NCBI GenBank assembly: GCA_015056625.1
Contig: SVFY01000004.1
Coordinates: forward strand, 124,001 to 188,000
Source of the DNA: Butyrivibrio sp.
GTDB lineage: Bacteria > Bacillota > Clostridia > Lachnospirales > Lachnospiraceae
Length of the DNA stretch: 64,000 nt
Direction of reading: 5' to 3'
The position numbers were made by a program, and so were the translations under genes. Under the pieces are notes generated by a model, which was given only the letters and a program-made list of their open reading frames with translations, was not told where the DNA came from and did not search any database. Below are positions 19,061-27,312 of this stretch, in pieces. Position 1 is the first letter of the stretch. The number at the start of each line of letters is the position of its first letter.

Positions 19061-20161
19061 TTAACTTCTCCTGTTGTGCCTTCTGACTCTGTTGATGTGC
19101 CTCTCAAAATCACCGCCATTTATAAGCGCTGCAAGTACCAGCTGATCAAGGGTTGGTACTGGGCATTCCCTGAATCCGCTCTTTTTCTCAAAAAGGCCAA
19201 GGAGCCTTTCTGGAAGCACCATATAGGCGCACCTTACAAAGCTTCCGATGGTCCTTGTGAAGGTGTTTACATATATCACACGGTCATTCTGGTCTATGGA
19301 AAAGAGCGTCTCCTCTGCCTTGCGGCTGGTGGTAAATTCTGATTCAAAGTCGTCCTCGACTATGAAGCCATCATTTTGCTGACTCCACTTAAGATACTCC
19401 CTTTTTTTGGAGGCTGAGGCCGTAACTCCGCTTGGGAAGCTCCTGTAGGGGGTTATATGTAAAACCTTCATGTTTCCTGACCAGAGGTCCCCTGAGTCTA
19501 TTCCATCGCTGACAAGACGCAGCATTTCAAGTCTGGCTCCTCCAGCCTCATACACCTTGGCTATCTTCTGATATGAGGGGCTCTCAATCCCATAGCTTAT
19601 ATCCCTGCCAAAGGTTTCAACTATAAGGCCGTACAGGTACTCAGCCCCTGCTCCTATGATCACCTGGGATGGGCTTACCTCAATATGTCTGCTCCTTCCA
19701 AGGTAATCGCTTATGGCCCTTCTAAGATCATATAAGCCCTGAAATGGCGATTTTTCAGTGATAAGCGGGCCATAATCGCTAAGGATCCTTCTTACGGTCT
19801 TTGCGTAGATAGAGTGGGAAAAGTCAAGGCTGTCGATAGCTCTTTTCCCAGGGTAAACTGGCGGCTCTTTTACTGCAGCTTGTACATGGGAAAGGCTATC
19901 CTGATCCTCTTTGCGGCTTGGTGATGCAGAGTATATATCCTTGTCATCAAATATGACGAAATATCCGCTCTTTTCCCTGGAAGCGATGTACCCTTCCTCT
20001 AACAAGAGTTCGTAGGCGTGCTCCACGGTTATGATACTGACTCCCATGCGCTCTGCCATGACACGCTTTGAGGGAAGCTTTTCCCCCTTGCGATATTTCT
20101 TTGTGGTTATGTCCTCTCGGACCTGTTCATAAATCGTAAGGTATCTTTTATTGTTTTTCAT
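19061..20161 (-). CDS. MocR/PdxR-type regulator, C-terminally short and with the PLP lysine replaced
   Basis: GntR-type winged helix (YEQVREDITTKKYRKGEKLPS... residues ~7-75) fused to a fold-type I aminotransferase domain (GAGAEYLYGLI, PSYQ, VEDDFESEF). In MocR proteins a lysine in a [ST]-F-[ST]-K motif binds PLP; here the motif reads TFTRTIGSF, with Arg303 at that place. The protein ends at 366 aa (HINRVRRHNRRS), roughly 90-100 residues shorter than typical members, in the region where the family continues. It may thus be apo-form locked or decaying. It is divergent from an ECF S component, the usual arrangement for PdxR and a vitamin B6 transporter. Confidence 0.85.
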   Translation of the reverse strand: MKNNKRYLTIYEQVREDITTKKYRKGEKLPSKRVMAERMGVSIITVEHAYELLLEEGYIASREKSGYFVIFDDKDIYSASPSRKEDQDSLSHVQAAVKEPPVYPGKRAIDSLDFSHSIYAKTVRRILSDYGPLITEKSPFQGLYDLRRAISDYLGRSRHIEVSPSQVIIGAGAEYLYGLIVETFGRDISYGIESPSYQKIAKVYEAGGARLEMLRLVSDGIDSGDLWSGNMKVLHITPYRSFPSGVTASASKKREYLKWSQQNDGFIVEDDFESEFTTSRKAEETLFSIDQNDRVIYVNTFTRTIGSFVRCAYMVLPERLLGLFEKKSGFRECPVPTLDQLVLAALINGGDFERHINRVRRHNRRS

Positions 20162-20209
20162 CTGGTCTTATAAAATTTTCCGAAACTGATATTTTTAATA
20201 CTACCAGAT
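20160..20209. promoter_or_regulatory. Candidate MocR operator between divergent genes
   Basis: ATCTGGT (20160-20166) and ACCAGAT (20203-20209) form a 7-bp inverted repeat 36 bp apart, covering the regulator start and the intergenic region. MocR regulators often bind spaced repeats of this kind. Inference from position. Confidence 0.4.
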
Positions 20210-20263
20210 AAATGATATATTATGAAAAGTTTATAAGTCAAGACTTCAGGAGGAGACACAAAT

Positions 20264-20824
20264 ATGGGAAGAGTTCAGACACAAGCCAAGGCATCATCAC
20301 TAAGACAGGCAAGCAGAGTAAAGTGGATCGCACTTACCGGAATTTTCATGGCCTTTAACATCATCATGTCAAGCTTCGGTATTCCGGTTCCAGGGGGACA
20401 TCTTTATCTGTGCGATGCCATCATCTGCACAGCAGCGCTTCTGCTTGACCCGGTAGCAGCCTTCATTGTCGGCGGCATAGGATCATTTTTAGGAGACATG
20501 CTCTTTTACCCGGCACCAATGTTCGTATCCCTTGTAACCCACGGCCTTCAGGCAGTGGCCATTTCATTGATCGCCAGCAGGGGAAAGAATGAGACCCAGC
20601 TTAAACATTTTTCATCTTCACTTATTGGAACTTTGGTTGGAGCTGTTATAATGGTAGTTGGTTATACTCTTGGCAAGACCTTTGTTTACAGTACCTTTGA
20701 ATACGCCATGATAAAGCTTCCTTACGAGATAGCCCAGGCGCTGCTTGGAGCTGTGGCATCACTTCTTTTGTACTACAAAGCTGGTCTTGGTAAGATTTTC
20801 CAGAAAATGGAATTCAATTCATAA
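20264..20824 (+). CDS. ECF transporter S component, probably vitamin B6 (PdxU-like)
   Basis: A 186-aa membrane protein with a short charged N-terminus and about six helices (WIALTGIFMAFNIIMSSFGIPVPGG opens the first). GGHLYLCDAIICTAALLLDP and GGIGSFLGDMLFYPAPM are typical of small ECF S components that recruit a shared energizing module. The substrate is inferred from the divergent PdxR-like regulator; pantothenate, hydroxymethylpyrimidine or another vitamin remains possible. AGGAGGAG lies 8 nt before the ATG. The UPF0340 gene follows after 17 nt. Confidence 0.8.
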   Translation: MGRVQTQAKASSLRQASRVKWIALTGIFMAFNIIMSSFGIPVPGGHLYLCDAIICTAALLLDPVAAFIVGGIGSFLGDMLFYPAPMFVSLVTHGLQAVAISLIASRGKNETQLKHFSSSLIGTLVGAVIMVVGYTLGKTFVYSTFEYAMIKLPYEIAQALLGAVASLLLYYKAGLGKIFQKMEFNS

Positions 20825-20841
20825 GGTTAGGAAGTGATAGG

Positions 20842-21405
20842 ATGGATTTTTCAGAAGTTACAAGGCAGAGCCGCCAGGCTGTTACAGAGATCCTTGAAGG
20901 AGCAAATGTTAAGGAAGGATCTATATTCGTTATAGGATGCTCTTCCAGCGAGATATTGGGCGATCAGATCGGTACCGCCACCAACATGGATGCTGCAAAT
21001 GCAGTATTTGACGGGATCATGCCAGTATTAAAGGGACACGGGGTTTTAGCAGCTGCCCAGTGCTGTGAACACTTAAACAGAGCTCTAGTGGTTGAAAGAT
21101 CCACCATGGAAAAATATGGATTTGAACAGGTCAACGCAATCCCTCAGCCCAATCACGCTGGCGGAGCCTTTGGAACAGTGTGTTTCCAGAGGTTCGACGA
21201 CCCTGTTCTCGTAGAAAATATAGGCTCAAAGGCTGACGCAGGAATCGACATCGGAGGAACCATGATAGGCATGCACATGCACAACGTGGTGGTTCCCATG
21301 AGAATATCTCTTCGAAAGATCGGAGAGGCACCAATAATCTGTGCCCGCCACCGCCCTAAATACGTAGGAGGCCAAAGGGCCATCTATGATGAAAAGTTAA
21401 TGTAA
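20842..21405 (+). CDS. UPF0340/TIGR01440 family protein (YwlG-like)
   Basis: A 187-aa soluble protein of the UPF0340 family, recognised from VIGCSSSEILGDQIGT near residue 30, QCCEHLNRALVVER (~75), the Gly-rich GGAFGTVCFQRFDDP and the closing RPKYVGGQRAIYDE. The biochemical role of the family is not established. It is the second gene after the ECF S component and ends at a bidirectional terminator. Confidence 0.9.
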   Translation: MDFSEVTRQSRQAVTEILEGANVKEGSIFVIGCSSSEILGDQIGTATNMDAANAVFDGIMPVLKGHGVLAAAQCCEHLNRALVVERSTMEKYGFEQVNAIPQPNHAGGAFGTVCFQRFDDPVLVENIGSKADAGIDIGGTMIGMHMHNVVVPMRISLRKIGEAPIICARHRPKYVGGQRAIYDEKLM

Positions 21406-21424
21406 TTTAATCATGCATATAAAG

Positions 21425-21479
21425 AAAAAATCCCTTTCCGCGGGGCTTTGGGAAGCCCATGATGCGAAAGGGATTTTTC
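21425..21479. terminator. Bidirectional terminator between convergent genes
   Basis: AAAAATCCCTTTC pairs with GAAAGGGATTTTT (ending near 21478), with an inner GGGCTT-TGGG-AAGCCC stem; A-run and T-run flank it, serving both strands. Confidence 0.85.
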
Positions 21480-21511
21480 CTTTGGTTATTTTTTATGAGG
21501 GATGTGTGTTA

Positions 21512-22690
21512 TTAGTGGTGGAATAATCTAAGGCCTGTAAATGCCATAACCATGTTGTGGCTGTTTGCTGCCTCAATTACATTGTCATCACGAACTGATC
21601 CGCCAGGCTGAGCAACATACTTAACGCCGCTTCTATAAGCTCTTTCGATGTTGTCTCCAAATGGGAAGAATGCATCAGAGCCAAGGGCAACGTCTGTGTT
21701 CTTAGCAAGCCATGCTTTCTTTTCCTCAGCGGTAAATACTGCTGGCTTCTCCTTAAAGATGTTCTGCCACTTGCCATCTGCAAGTACATCCATGTAGTCC
21801 TCACCGATATACAGGTCGATAGCGTTATCTCTGTCTGGACGCTTGATGCTGTCAAGGAAAGGAAGGTTAAGAACCTGTGGTGACTGGCGAAGGAACCAGT
21901 TGTCTGCCTTGGAGCCTGCAAGTCTTGTGCAGTGGATCCTTGACTGCTGACCAGCACCGATTCCGATGGCAGCGCCGCCCTTTACGTAGCATACTGAGTT
22001 TGACTGTGTGTACTTAAGAGTGATAAGTGCGATCTTAAGGTCGATAAGAGCTGACTCTGGAAGATCCTTGTTGTCTGTAACGATGTTCCCGAACATATCG
22101 TTATCTATCTCGATAAAGTTGTGTCCCTGCTCGAAGGTTACGCCAAATACCTGCTTTTTCTCAGAAGCATCTGGAACGTAGTTTGGATCTACCTTTATAA
22201 CTGCGTAGTTTCCGCCCTTCTTGGCCTTTAATATCTCAAGGGCCTCATCTGTATAGCCAGGAGCAATGATACCGTCTGAAACTTCTCTTTTAACAAGCTT
22301 GGCTGTATCTACATCGCAGACATCTGAAAGGGAGATGAAATCACCAAATGAAGACATTCTGTCAGCGCCTCTGGCTCTTGCATAAGCGTTAGCAAGAGGG
22401 CTGAGCTCTCCAAGATCCTCTACCCAGTAGATCTTCTTCTCGATATCTGTAAGCTTGGTTCCAACAGCTGCTCCAGCAGGTGATACGTGCTTGAAGGATG
22501 TAGCTGCAGGAAGTCCTGTGGCCTTTTTAAGCTCAGAAACGAGCTGCCATCCATTAAGTGCATCAAGGAGATTGATATATCCTGGTCTTCCGTTTAAAAC
22601 TTCGATGGGAAGATCGCTTCCATTTTCCATGTAAACCTTTGAAGGCTTCTGATTAGGGTTGCATCCATATTTAAGTTCATATTCTTTCAT
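21512..22690 (-). CDS. Stand-alone AICAR transformylase (PurH-type formyltransferase)
   Basis: Catalyses formylation of AICAR to FAICAR with 10-formyl-THF. The ~392-aa protein has the PurH transformylase hallmarks: [16 protein letters not shown] at the N-terminus, [53 protein letters not shown] and the C-terminal [10 protein letters not shown]. The IMP cyclohydrolase domain of bifunctional PurH is absent and is supplied by the next gene upstream. The ATG at 22690 is preferred because GGAGATCACAGT precedes it; an upstream in-frame start at 22711 would overlap that site. Confidence 0.94.
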   Translation of the reverse strand: MKEYELKYGCNPNQKPSKVYMENGSDLPIEVLNGRPGYINLLDALNGWQLVSELKKATGLPAATSFKHVSPAGAAVGTKLTDIEKKIYWVEDLGELSPLANAYARARGADRMSSFGDFISLSDVCDVDTAKLVKREVSDGIIAPGYTDEALEILKAKKGGNYAVIKVDPNYVPDASEKKQVFGVTFEQGHNFIEIDNDMFGNIVTDNKDLPESALIDLKIALITLKYTQSNSVCYVKGGAAIGIGAGQQSRIHCTRLAGSKADNWFLRQSPQVLNLPFLDSIKRPDRDNAIDLYIGEDYMDVLADGKWQNIFKEKPAVFTAEEKKAWLAKNTDVALGSDAFFPFGDNIERAYRSGVKYVAQPGGSVRDDNVIEAANSHNMVMAFTGLRLFHH

Positions 22691-22723
22691 ACTGTGATCT
22701 CCTTCATTCAAATATTGTTATGA

Positions 22724-23440
22724 TCAGTCTTTTCTGACGTTCTTGTTGATGATCCTGGTCTCTTTGTTGCCTGTAGCGATCTCGATGTATCTTGTGAAAA
22801 GAGATACCTTATTATCAGCATTAAGGGCATTCCATACGTTGTCTGTAAAAGTATCAATATCGCCTGTTATATTAACCCGTGTAGGCTCTCCCTCAAAGCT
22901 TGGAAGTGGGTTTCCATCCCCCATGTAAGTGTGGATGAAATATCCCTCACCTGCCTTAGGGCCATCGTAGGTGTAGGTGAATCTGTGGCAGGTTGATGGA
23001 TCGCCGTGATTGCTCTTAAGTATTGAAAGAGCAAAATCATACTTGCCATTTTCAATGTTCATGATGCCAGAAATTCTTGGTGTATAATTTGGAGCATCAG
23101 GCTCAAACTCTCTTGTTCTAAGGGACTCCTCAAAGCTCTGTCCAGCCTGCATAAGCTCGTAGATAGTATCAGTCTGATCTCCATTGGTAACGATGGTTGA
23201 GTTTCCTTTTACTCTTACTGGAGCATAGATGATAAGGCTTGGATCCTCCATCTTGGATGGGTCAAAAGCCTCTGTGCGGATGCCTTCACCCTCTTTTACA
23301 AATACTCTGTTCCTTGAGTTTTCTGATCTTCCCATGATGAAGTAAGCGCAAACTGCATACTTGCCATCCTCTGAGGTTCCGATAACGATTCCTCTTCCAG
23401 GATAAGTGGTACTTCCGATTTCTTTTGTTAAATCTACCAT
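22724..23440 (-). CDS. purO: IMP cyclohydrolase, PurO-type
   Basis: Closes the purine ring of FAICAR to IMP. The 238-aa sequence matches the PF07826-type (archaeal PurO-like) enzyme rather than the PurH cyclohydrolase: YPGRGIVIGTSEDGKYAVCAYFIMGRSENSRNRVF at the N-terminus, the RISGIMN segment and GYFIHTYMGDGNPLPSFEGEP. Members occur in several Clostridia beside a stand-alone AICAR transformylase. AAGGAGAAGCAC precedes the ATG; the transformylase follows after 33 nt. Both are under the ZTP riboswitch upstream. Confidence 0.92.
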   Translation of the reverse strand: MVDLTKEIGSTTYPGRGIVIGTSEDGKYAVCAYFIMGRSENSRNRVFVKEGEGIRTEAFDPSKMEDPSLIIYAPVRVKGNSTIVTNGDQTDTIYELMQAGQSFEESLRTREFEPDAPNYTPRISGIMNIENGKYDFALSILKSNHGDPSTCHRFTYTYDGPKAGEGYFIHTYMGDGNPLPSFEGEPTRVNITGDIDTFTDNVWNALNADNKVSLFTRYIEIATGNKETRIINKNVRKD

Positions 23441-23475
23441 GTGCTTCTCCTTCCATTACTCTGCTGCACTAAAGC

Positions 23476-23526
23476 AAAAATAAAGACCGCCTGAGCATTC
23501 CACTAAAAGCGGTTGCCCAGGCGGTC
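23476..23526 (-). terminator. Riboswitch-controlled intrinsic terminator upstream of purO
   Basis: On the minus strand GACCGCCTGGGCA (23514-23526), the 3' part of the ZTP aptamer, can pair with TGCTCAGGCGGTC (23485-23497), followed by TTTATTTTT. Aptamer formation and the terminator are mutually exclusive, so ZTP binding should prevent termination. Confidence 0.85.
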
Positions 23527-23590
23527 GACTAGTCATTATTGATCTGTACTCCCATGTGGTTACCCACTTATCCGCCAGTTGTACAGACAC
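23514..23590 (-). ncRNA. ZTP (pfl) riboswitch aptamer
   Basis: The minus strand has the pfl motif: CTGTAC-AACTGGCGGATA, the GTGGGTAACCAC hairpin, ATGGGAGTACAG closing the first stem, a variable linker and CCGCCTGGGCA. ZTP/ZMP accumulates when 10-formyl-THF is low and turns on formyl-transfer genes; here it would control purO and the AICAR transformylase, an established regulon type. Confidence 0.93.
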
Positions 23591-23594
23591 GTAT

Positions 23595-23623
23595 AACATA
23601 CACTTTTTTCGGGAAAATTTCAA
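23595..23623 (-). promoter_or_regulatory. Promoter of the ZTP-riboswitch purine operon
   Basis: -35 TTGAAA (23618-23623), 17-nt spacer, -10 TATGTT (23595-23600) on the minus strand, placing the start near the first base of the aptamer. Confidence 0.5.
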
Positions 23624-23638
23624 GACCAAAAAGTTCTC

Positions 23639-23652
23639 CGGAAACGTTTCCG
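23639..23652. promoter_or_regulatory. LacI-family operator (MalR/CcpA-type) upstream of the GH13 gene
   Basis: CGGAAACGTTTCCG is a perfect 14-bp palindrome with the central CG typical of LacI/CcpA-family sites, 83 bp before the GH13 start. A second palindrome TTGTTA-TG-TAACAA lies about 30 bp further downstream. The regulator is not in the window. Confidence 0.6.
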
Positions 23653-23734
23653 AAATCTATGGAAAGTCGGAAAATTATGTGCTATTGTTATGTAACAACG
23701 TTATTAAAAATTATTTTGATTGGAGGTATAACTT

Positions 23735-25270
23735 ATGCCAGCTTGGTTAAAGGATGCAATTTTTTATGAGATCTACCCACAGTCATTTAATGATACAAAT
23801 GCTGATGGTATCGGAGATATAAACGGTATCATCGAAAAGCTTGATTATGTAAAGAGCCTTGGCTGCAATGCTCTTTGGATCAATCCCTGCTACGATTCCC
23901 CATTTAAGGACGCAGGCTACGACGTAAGAGATTATAAAAAGGTTGCACCAAGATACGGAACTAACGAAGACTTATACAGGCTCTTTGAAGAGGCCCACAA
24001 AAGAGATATCCATGTACTCCTTGACCTGGTACCAGGCCACACTTCTGAGGAGCACGAATGGTTTTTAGAGAGTAAAAAAGCTGAAAAGAATGAATACTCT
24101 GACAGGTATGTGTGGACCAATGGCTGGCTCCAGGGAGTTCCAGGTCATCCGTATATTGGCGGCGAAGCAGACAGAGATGGCTGCTACATGCTCAATTTCT
24201 TTAAGTGCCAGCCTGCCCTTAACTACGGCTTTTTAAACAGGACTGAAAGCTGGCAGATGGCTCCTGATGATCCCGCCTGCCTTGCAACAAGAGAAGCTCT
24301 AAAGGATGTGATGCGCTTCTGGCTTGACCACGGGTGCGATGGCTTCAGGGTTGATATGGCAGACTCCCTTGTAAAAGAGGATGATGAGAATAAATCTGCT
24401 ACCGGTGCCATCTGGAAAGATATAAGGCAGATGCTTGACAGCGACTATCCAGAGGCTGCCATCATCTCAGAGTGGAGTAACCCTGTTCAGTCCCTAAAAA
24501 ACGGCTTTCACGCCGACTTTTACCTTGACCATCACGGAAATGGCTACAACACTCTTTTAAGAGACTACGAAACACCTGGCGGAGACCACAGCTTCCTTAA
24601 AAAGGACGGAAATGGGGATATCATGAGATTTTTAAATGACTTCCTCCCCAAGTACGACTCCACCAAGGATGACGGATACATCAGCTTTATCACCTGCAAT
24701 CACGACACTCCTCGTCCCAGAAGAACTCTGGAATTTGATGAGCTCAAACTCTCTACAGCTCTTTTCCTGACTCTTCCTGGTGTTCCATTCATCTATTACG
24801 GCGATGAGATCGGAATGCGCTACCTGGACCTTCCAACCAAGGAAGGCGGCTATACAAGAACCGGTTCCCGCACTCCAATGCAGTGGAATCACGGCAAAAA
24901 CCTGGGCTTTTCAGATGCAGACTCAAAGGACATCTACCTTCCTGTAGATCCATCCCCTGATGCACCAACAGTTACTTCCCAGGAGAACGACCCGGAGTCA
25001 CTTCTTAGCACCATAAAGGTCCTTACTAAGATCCGCCATGAATATGCTGACCTTCACGCCGACAGCTCTTTTGAAGTAGTCTACGCAGAAGCCGAGGAAT
25101 TCCCCTTCGTCTTCAAACGAGGAAACCTCTACGTGGCCATCAACCCTTCAGAGAAAAAGGCCGGCGTCAGCGTTTCCTCCAAGCGGGAAAAGCTCTTCGA
25201 GATCGGCAAAACCGAGATCAAGGAAAACTCCCTGATCATGGAGCCCCAGAGCTTCGTGATCCTGAAGTAA
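23735..25270 (+). CDS. GH13 alpha-glucosidase/alpha-amylase family protein
   Basis: A 511-aa cytoplasmic (no signal peptide) GH13 enzyme acting on alpha-glucosides. It begins WLKDAIFYEIYPQSFNDTN, has region I DLVPGHTSEEH, nucleophile region GFRVDMADSL (Asp), acid/base region IISEWSN (Glu) and transition-state Asp in TCNHDTPR, and a C-terminal beta domain ending MEPQSFVILK. The oligo-1,6-glucosidase/trehalose-synthase-like layout suggests malto- or isomalto-oligosaccharide hydrolysis but the exact specificity cannot be read. TTGGAGGT precedes the ATG. A LacI-type operator upstream suggests sugar control. Confidence 0.88.
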   Translation: MPAWLKDAIFYEIYPQSFNDTNADGIGDINGIIEKLDYVKSLGCNALWINPCYDSPFKDAGYDVRDYKKVAPRYGTNEDLYRLFEEAHKRDIHVLLDLVPGHTSEEHEWFLESKKAEKNEYSDRYVWTNGWLQGVPGHPYIGGEADRDGCYMLNFFKCQPALNYGFLNRTESWQMAPDDPACLATREALKDVMRFWLDHGCDGFRVDMADSLVKEDDENKSATGAIWKDIRQMLDSDYPEAAIISEWSNPVQSLKNGFHADFYLDHHGNGYNTLLRDYETPGGDHSFLKKDGNGDIMRFLNDFLPKYDSTKDDGYISFITCNHDTPRPRRTLEFDELKLSTALFLTLPGVPFIYYGDEIGMRYLDLPTKEGGYTRTGSRTPMQWNHGKNLGFSDADSKDIYLPVDPSPDAPTVTSQENDPESLLSTIKVLTKIRHEYADLHADSSFEVVYAEAEEFPFVFKRGNLYVAINPSEKKAGVSVSSKREKLFEIGKTEIKENSLIMEPQSFVILK

Positions 25271-25393
25271 AACAAGTCAAATGGGGCGGTTCTTTCCTGA
25301 CACGGGGACGGTTCTTCTGTCAGATTTTAGCTGGATAAAATCTGACAGAAGAACCGTCCCCGTGTCAGGAAAGAACCGTCCCCGTGTCTTGTT
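25271..25393. repeat. 123-bp near-perfect palindromic element (REP/MITE-like)
   Basis: Two 43-nt arms (25287-25329 and 25336-25378) are exact reverse complements around a 6-nt loop GCTGGA; outer ends AACAAG/CTTGTT extend the symmetry with mismatches. Each arm holds two variants of the unit ACGGTTCTT preceded by GGGG. GACACGGGGACGGTTCTT-type units recur in many bacterial genomes as mobile palindromic repeats. It sits between convergent genes and leaves neither ORF broken. Confidence 0.85.
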
Positions 25394-25404
25394 ACCGTGG
25401 CATG

Positions 25405-25436
25405 AAAAAAGCGCATCGCTCAAAAGCGATGCGCTT
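25405..25436 (-). terminator. Terminator of the nagB-glmS operon
   Basis: AAGCGCATCGCT (25409-25420, plus strand) and AGCGATGCGCTT (25425-25436) form a perfect 12-bp stem with a CAAA loop, followed on the minus strand by six Ts. Confidence 0.93.
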
Positions 25437-25440
25437 AGGT

Positions 25441-27306
25441 TTATTCTACGGTAACTGATTTGGCAAGGTTCCTTGGCTTGTCCACGTCGAGTCCCTTGGC
25501 AACTGATGTGTAGTAGCCAAGAAGCTGAAGAGGAATGATCGCAAGGCTTCCTGCGAAGTGCTCGTCAACCTTGGGAACATATACGGTGAAGTCGCACTGG
25601 TCTTCTACTTCGTACTTGCCATAGGATGTAAGTCCCATGAGGTAAGCGCCACGGCTCTTGCACTCAAGCATGTTTGAGATGGTCTTCTCATAGAGACTTG
25701 GCTGAGTGAGAACACCGATAACAAGAGTGTTCTTCTCAATAAGAGAAATAGTTCCGTGCTTGAGCTCACCTGCGGCGTAAGCCTCTGAGTGAACGTAGCT
25801 TATCTCTTTCATCTTAAGGCTTCCCTCAAGACAGATAGCGTAGTCAAGTCCTCTTCCGATAAAGAACATATCCTGTGCATTGGAGTACTTAGCTGCGAAC
25901 CACTGTAATCTCTCTTTCTCATCAAGGATCTTAGTGATCTTTTCAGGAATGCTCTTGATTTCATCAATGTAGTACTTCATCTTCTCTGGATCTGTCAAAG
26001 TTCCGCGAGCCTCTGCAAGCTTAAGGGAAAGGATATATCCGCAGATCAGCTGGCAGCTGTAAGCCTTGGTTGTGGCAACTGAAATCTCAGGTCCGGCAAG
26101 AGTGTACATTACGTGGTCAGCATCTCTTGCGATGGATGAACCAACTACATTGACGATAGCAAGGGTCTTAAGTCCCTTCTCCTTGGCCATTCTGAGGGCC
26201 GCCAGAGAATCTGCTGTCTCACCTGACTGGGAGATAACCACAACAAGTGCGTTAGGGTTTAGAGGCATGTGACGATATCTGAACTCTGATGCCAGCTCGC
26301 ACCTTACTGCTATGTCTGTGAGGTCCTCTACTATGTACTGGATTTCCATTCCAACGTGCCATGCAGAACCGCAGGCTACGATGTAAATCTCGTTGATATT
26401 GGCCGCATCCTCAGCTGTGATGCCAACTTCTGAAAGATCGATCTTGTCACCAACAATGTACTTGTTGATGGTATCTTCAACAACCTTGGGCTGCTCGTGG
26501 ATCTCTTTCATCATAAAGTGCTCGAAGCCGCCCTTTTCTGCTGCCTCAGCAGAGAAAGTTACAGTCTTAAGCTCTTTTTCCACCTCATCACCATCAAGGT
26601 TAAAGAATGTAACCTCTCCGGCTCTGATCCTTGCCATCTCAAGATTGTCGATATAGTAAACGTCTCTTGTGTACTTAAGGATAGCAGGTACGTCAGATGC
26701 AACGTATGTCTCATCATCCTTGACACCAATGATCATAGGTGACTGCTGCCTTGCAACATACACTTCACCTGGGTAATCCTTGAACATAACTTCAAGGGCA
26801 TATGAGCCACGAACTCTCACAAGAGTCTTGGCAATGGCGTCGATAGGTCCCATCTTGTACTTCTTGTAGTAGTAATCTACAAGCTTGATAAGAACCTCTG
26901 TATCGGTCTCAGAATAGAACTCATAGTTATGTCTGATGAGCTTGGCCTTAAGCTCCTGATAGTTCTCGATGATACCGTTGTGAACACCGATAACATCTGA
27001 ATCATCCTTACCAGTGTGCTCGAAGCTTCCGCTGACATGTGGGTGCGCATTTACAACGCTTGGTGCACCATGAGTTGCCCATCTGGTGTGACCAATACCA
27101 CAGCAACCGGAAATTGCGCTGCCACCATTGGTCTTGTTGGAAAGATTAGCAAGCTTGCCAACAGTCTTAACAACGACAGATGCTCCATCGCCGTCTCTTA
27201 CAGCAATACCTGCTGAATCATATCCTCTGTACTCAAGTTTTGAAAGTCCTTCAAGCAGAATAGGTGCTGCCTGCTTGTGACCAATATATCCTACTATTCC
27301 ACACAT
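25441..27306 (-). CDS. glmS: Glutamine-fructose-6-phosphate aminotransferase (isomerizing)
   Basis: First step of UDP-GlcNAc synthesis: fructose-6-P plus glutamine gives glucosamine-6-P. MCGIVGYIG gives the catalytic Cys after Met removal; the amidotransferase domain spans ~1-225 (GIGHTRWATHG, HNGIIENYQ), followed by two SIS domains (VACGSAWHVG, VISQSGETADSLAAL, IGRGLDYAICLEGSLKMKE) and the C-terminal KPRNLAKSVTVE. Length 621 aa is slightly longer than usual. Last gene of the operon; no glmS ribozyme precedes it because glmM lies 6 nt upstream. Confidence 0.97.
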   Translation of the reverse strand: MCGIVGYIGHKQAAPILLEGLSKLEYRGYDSAGIAVRDGDGASVVVKTVGKLANLSNKTNGGSAISGCCGIGHTRWATHGAPSVVNAHPHVSGSFEHTGKDDSDVIGVHNGIIENYQELKAKLIRHNYEFYSETDTEVLIKLVDYYYKKYKMGPIDAIAKTLVRVRGSYALEVMFKDYPGEVYVARQQSPMIIGVKDDETYVASDVPAILKYTRDVYYIDNLEMARIRAGEVTFFNLDGDEVEKELKTVTFSAEAAEKGGFEHFMMKEIHEQPKVVEDTINKYIVGDKIDLSEVGITAEDAANINEIYIVACGSAWHVGMEIQYIVEDLTDIAVRCELASEFRYRHMPLNPNALVVVISQSGETADSLAALRMAKEKGLKTLAIVNVVGSSIARDADHVMYTLAGPEISVATTKAYSCQLICGYILSLKLAEARGTLTDPEKMKYYIDEIKSIPEKITKILDEKERLQWFAAKYSNAQDMFFIGRGLDYAICLEGSLKMKEISYVHSEAYAAGELKHGTISLIEKNTLVIGVLTQPSLYEKTISNMLECKSRGAYLMGLTSYGKYEVEDQCDFTVYVPKVDEHFAGSLAIIPLQLLGYYTSVAKGLDVDKPRNLAKSVTVE

Positions 27307-27312
27307 AAATTT

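Noticed and set aside
25441..25500. glmS ribozyme expected next to glmS
   Set aside because: glmM ends 6 nt before glmS, leaving no room; the operon leader shows no catalytic core.
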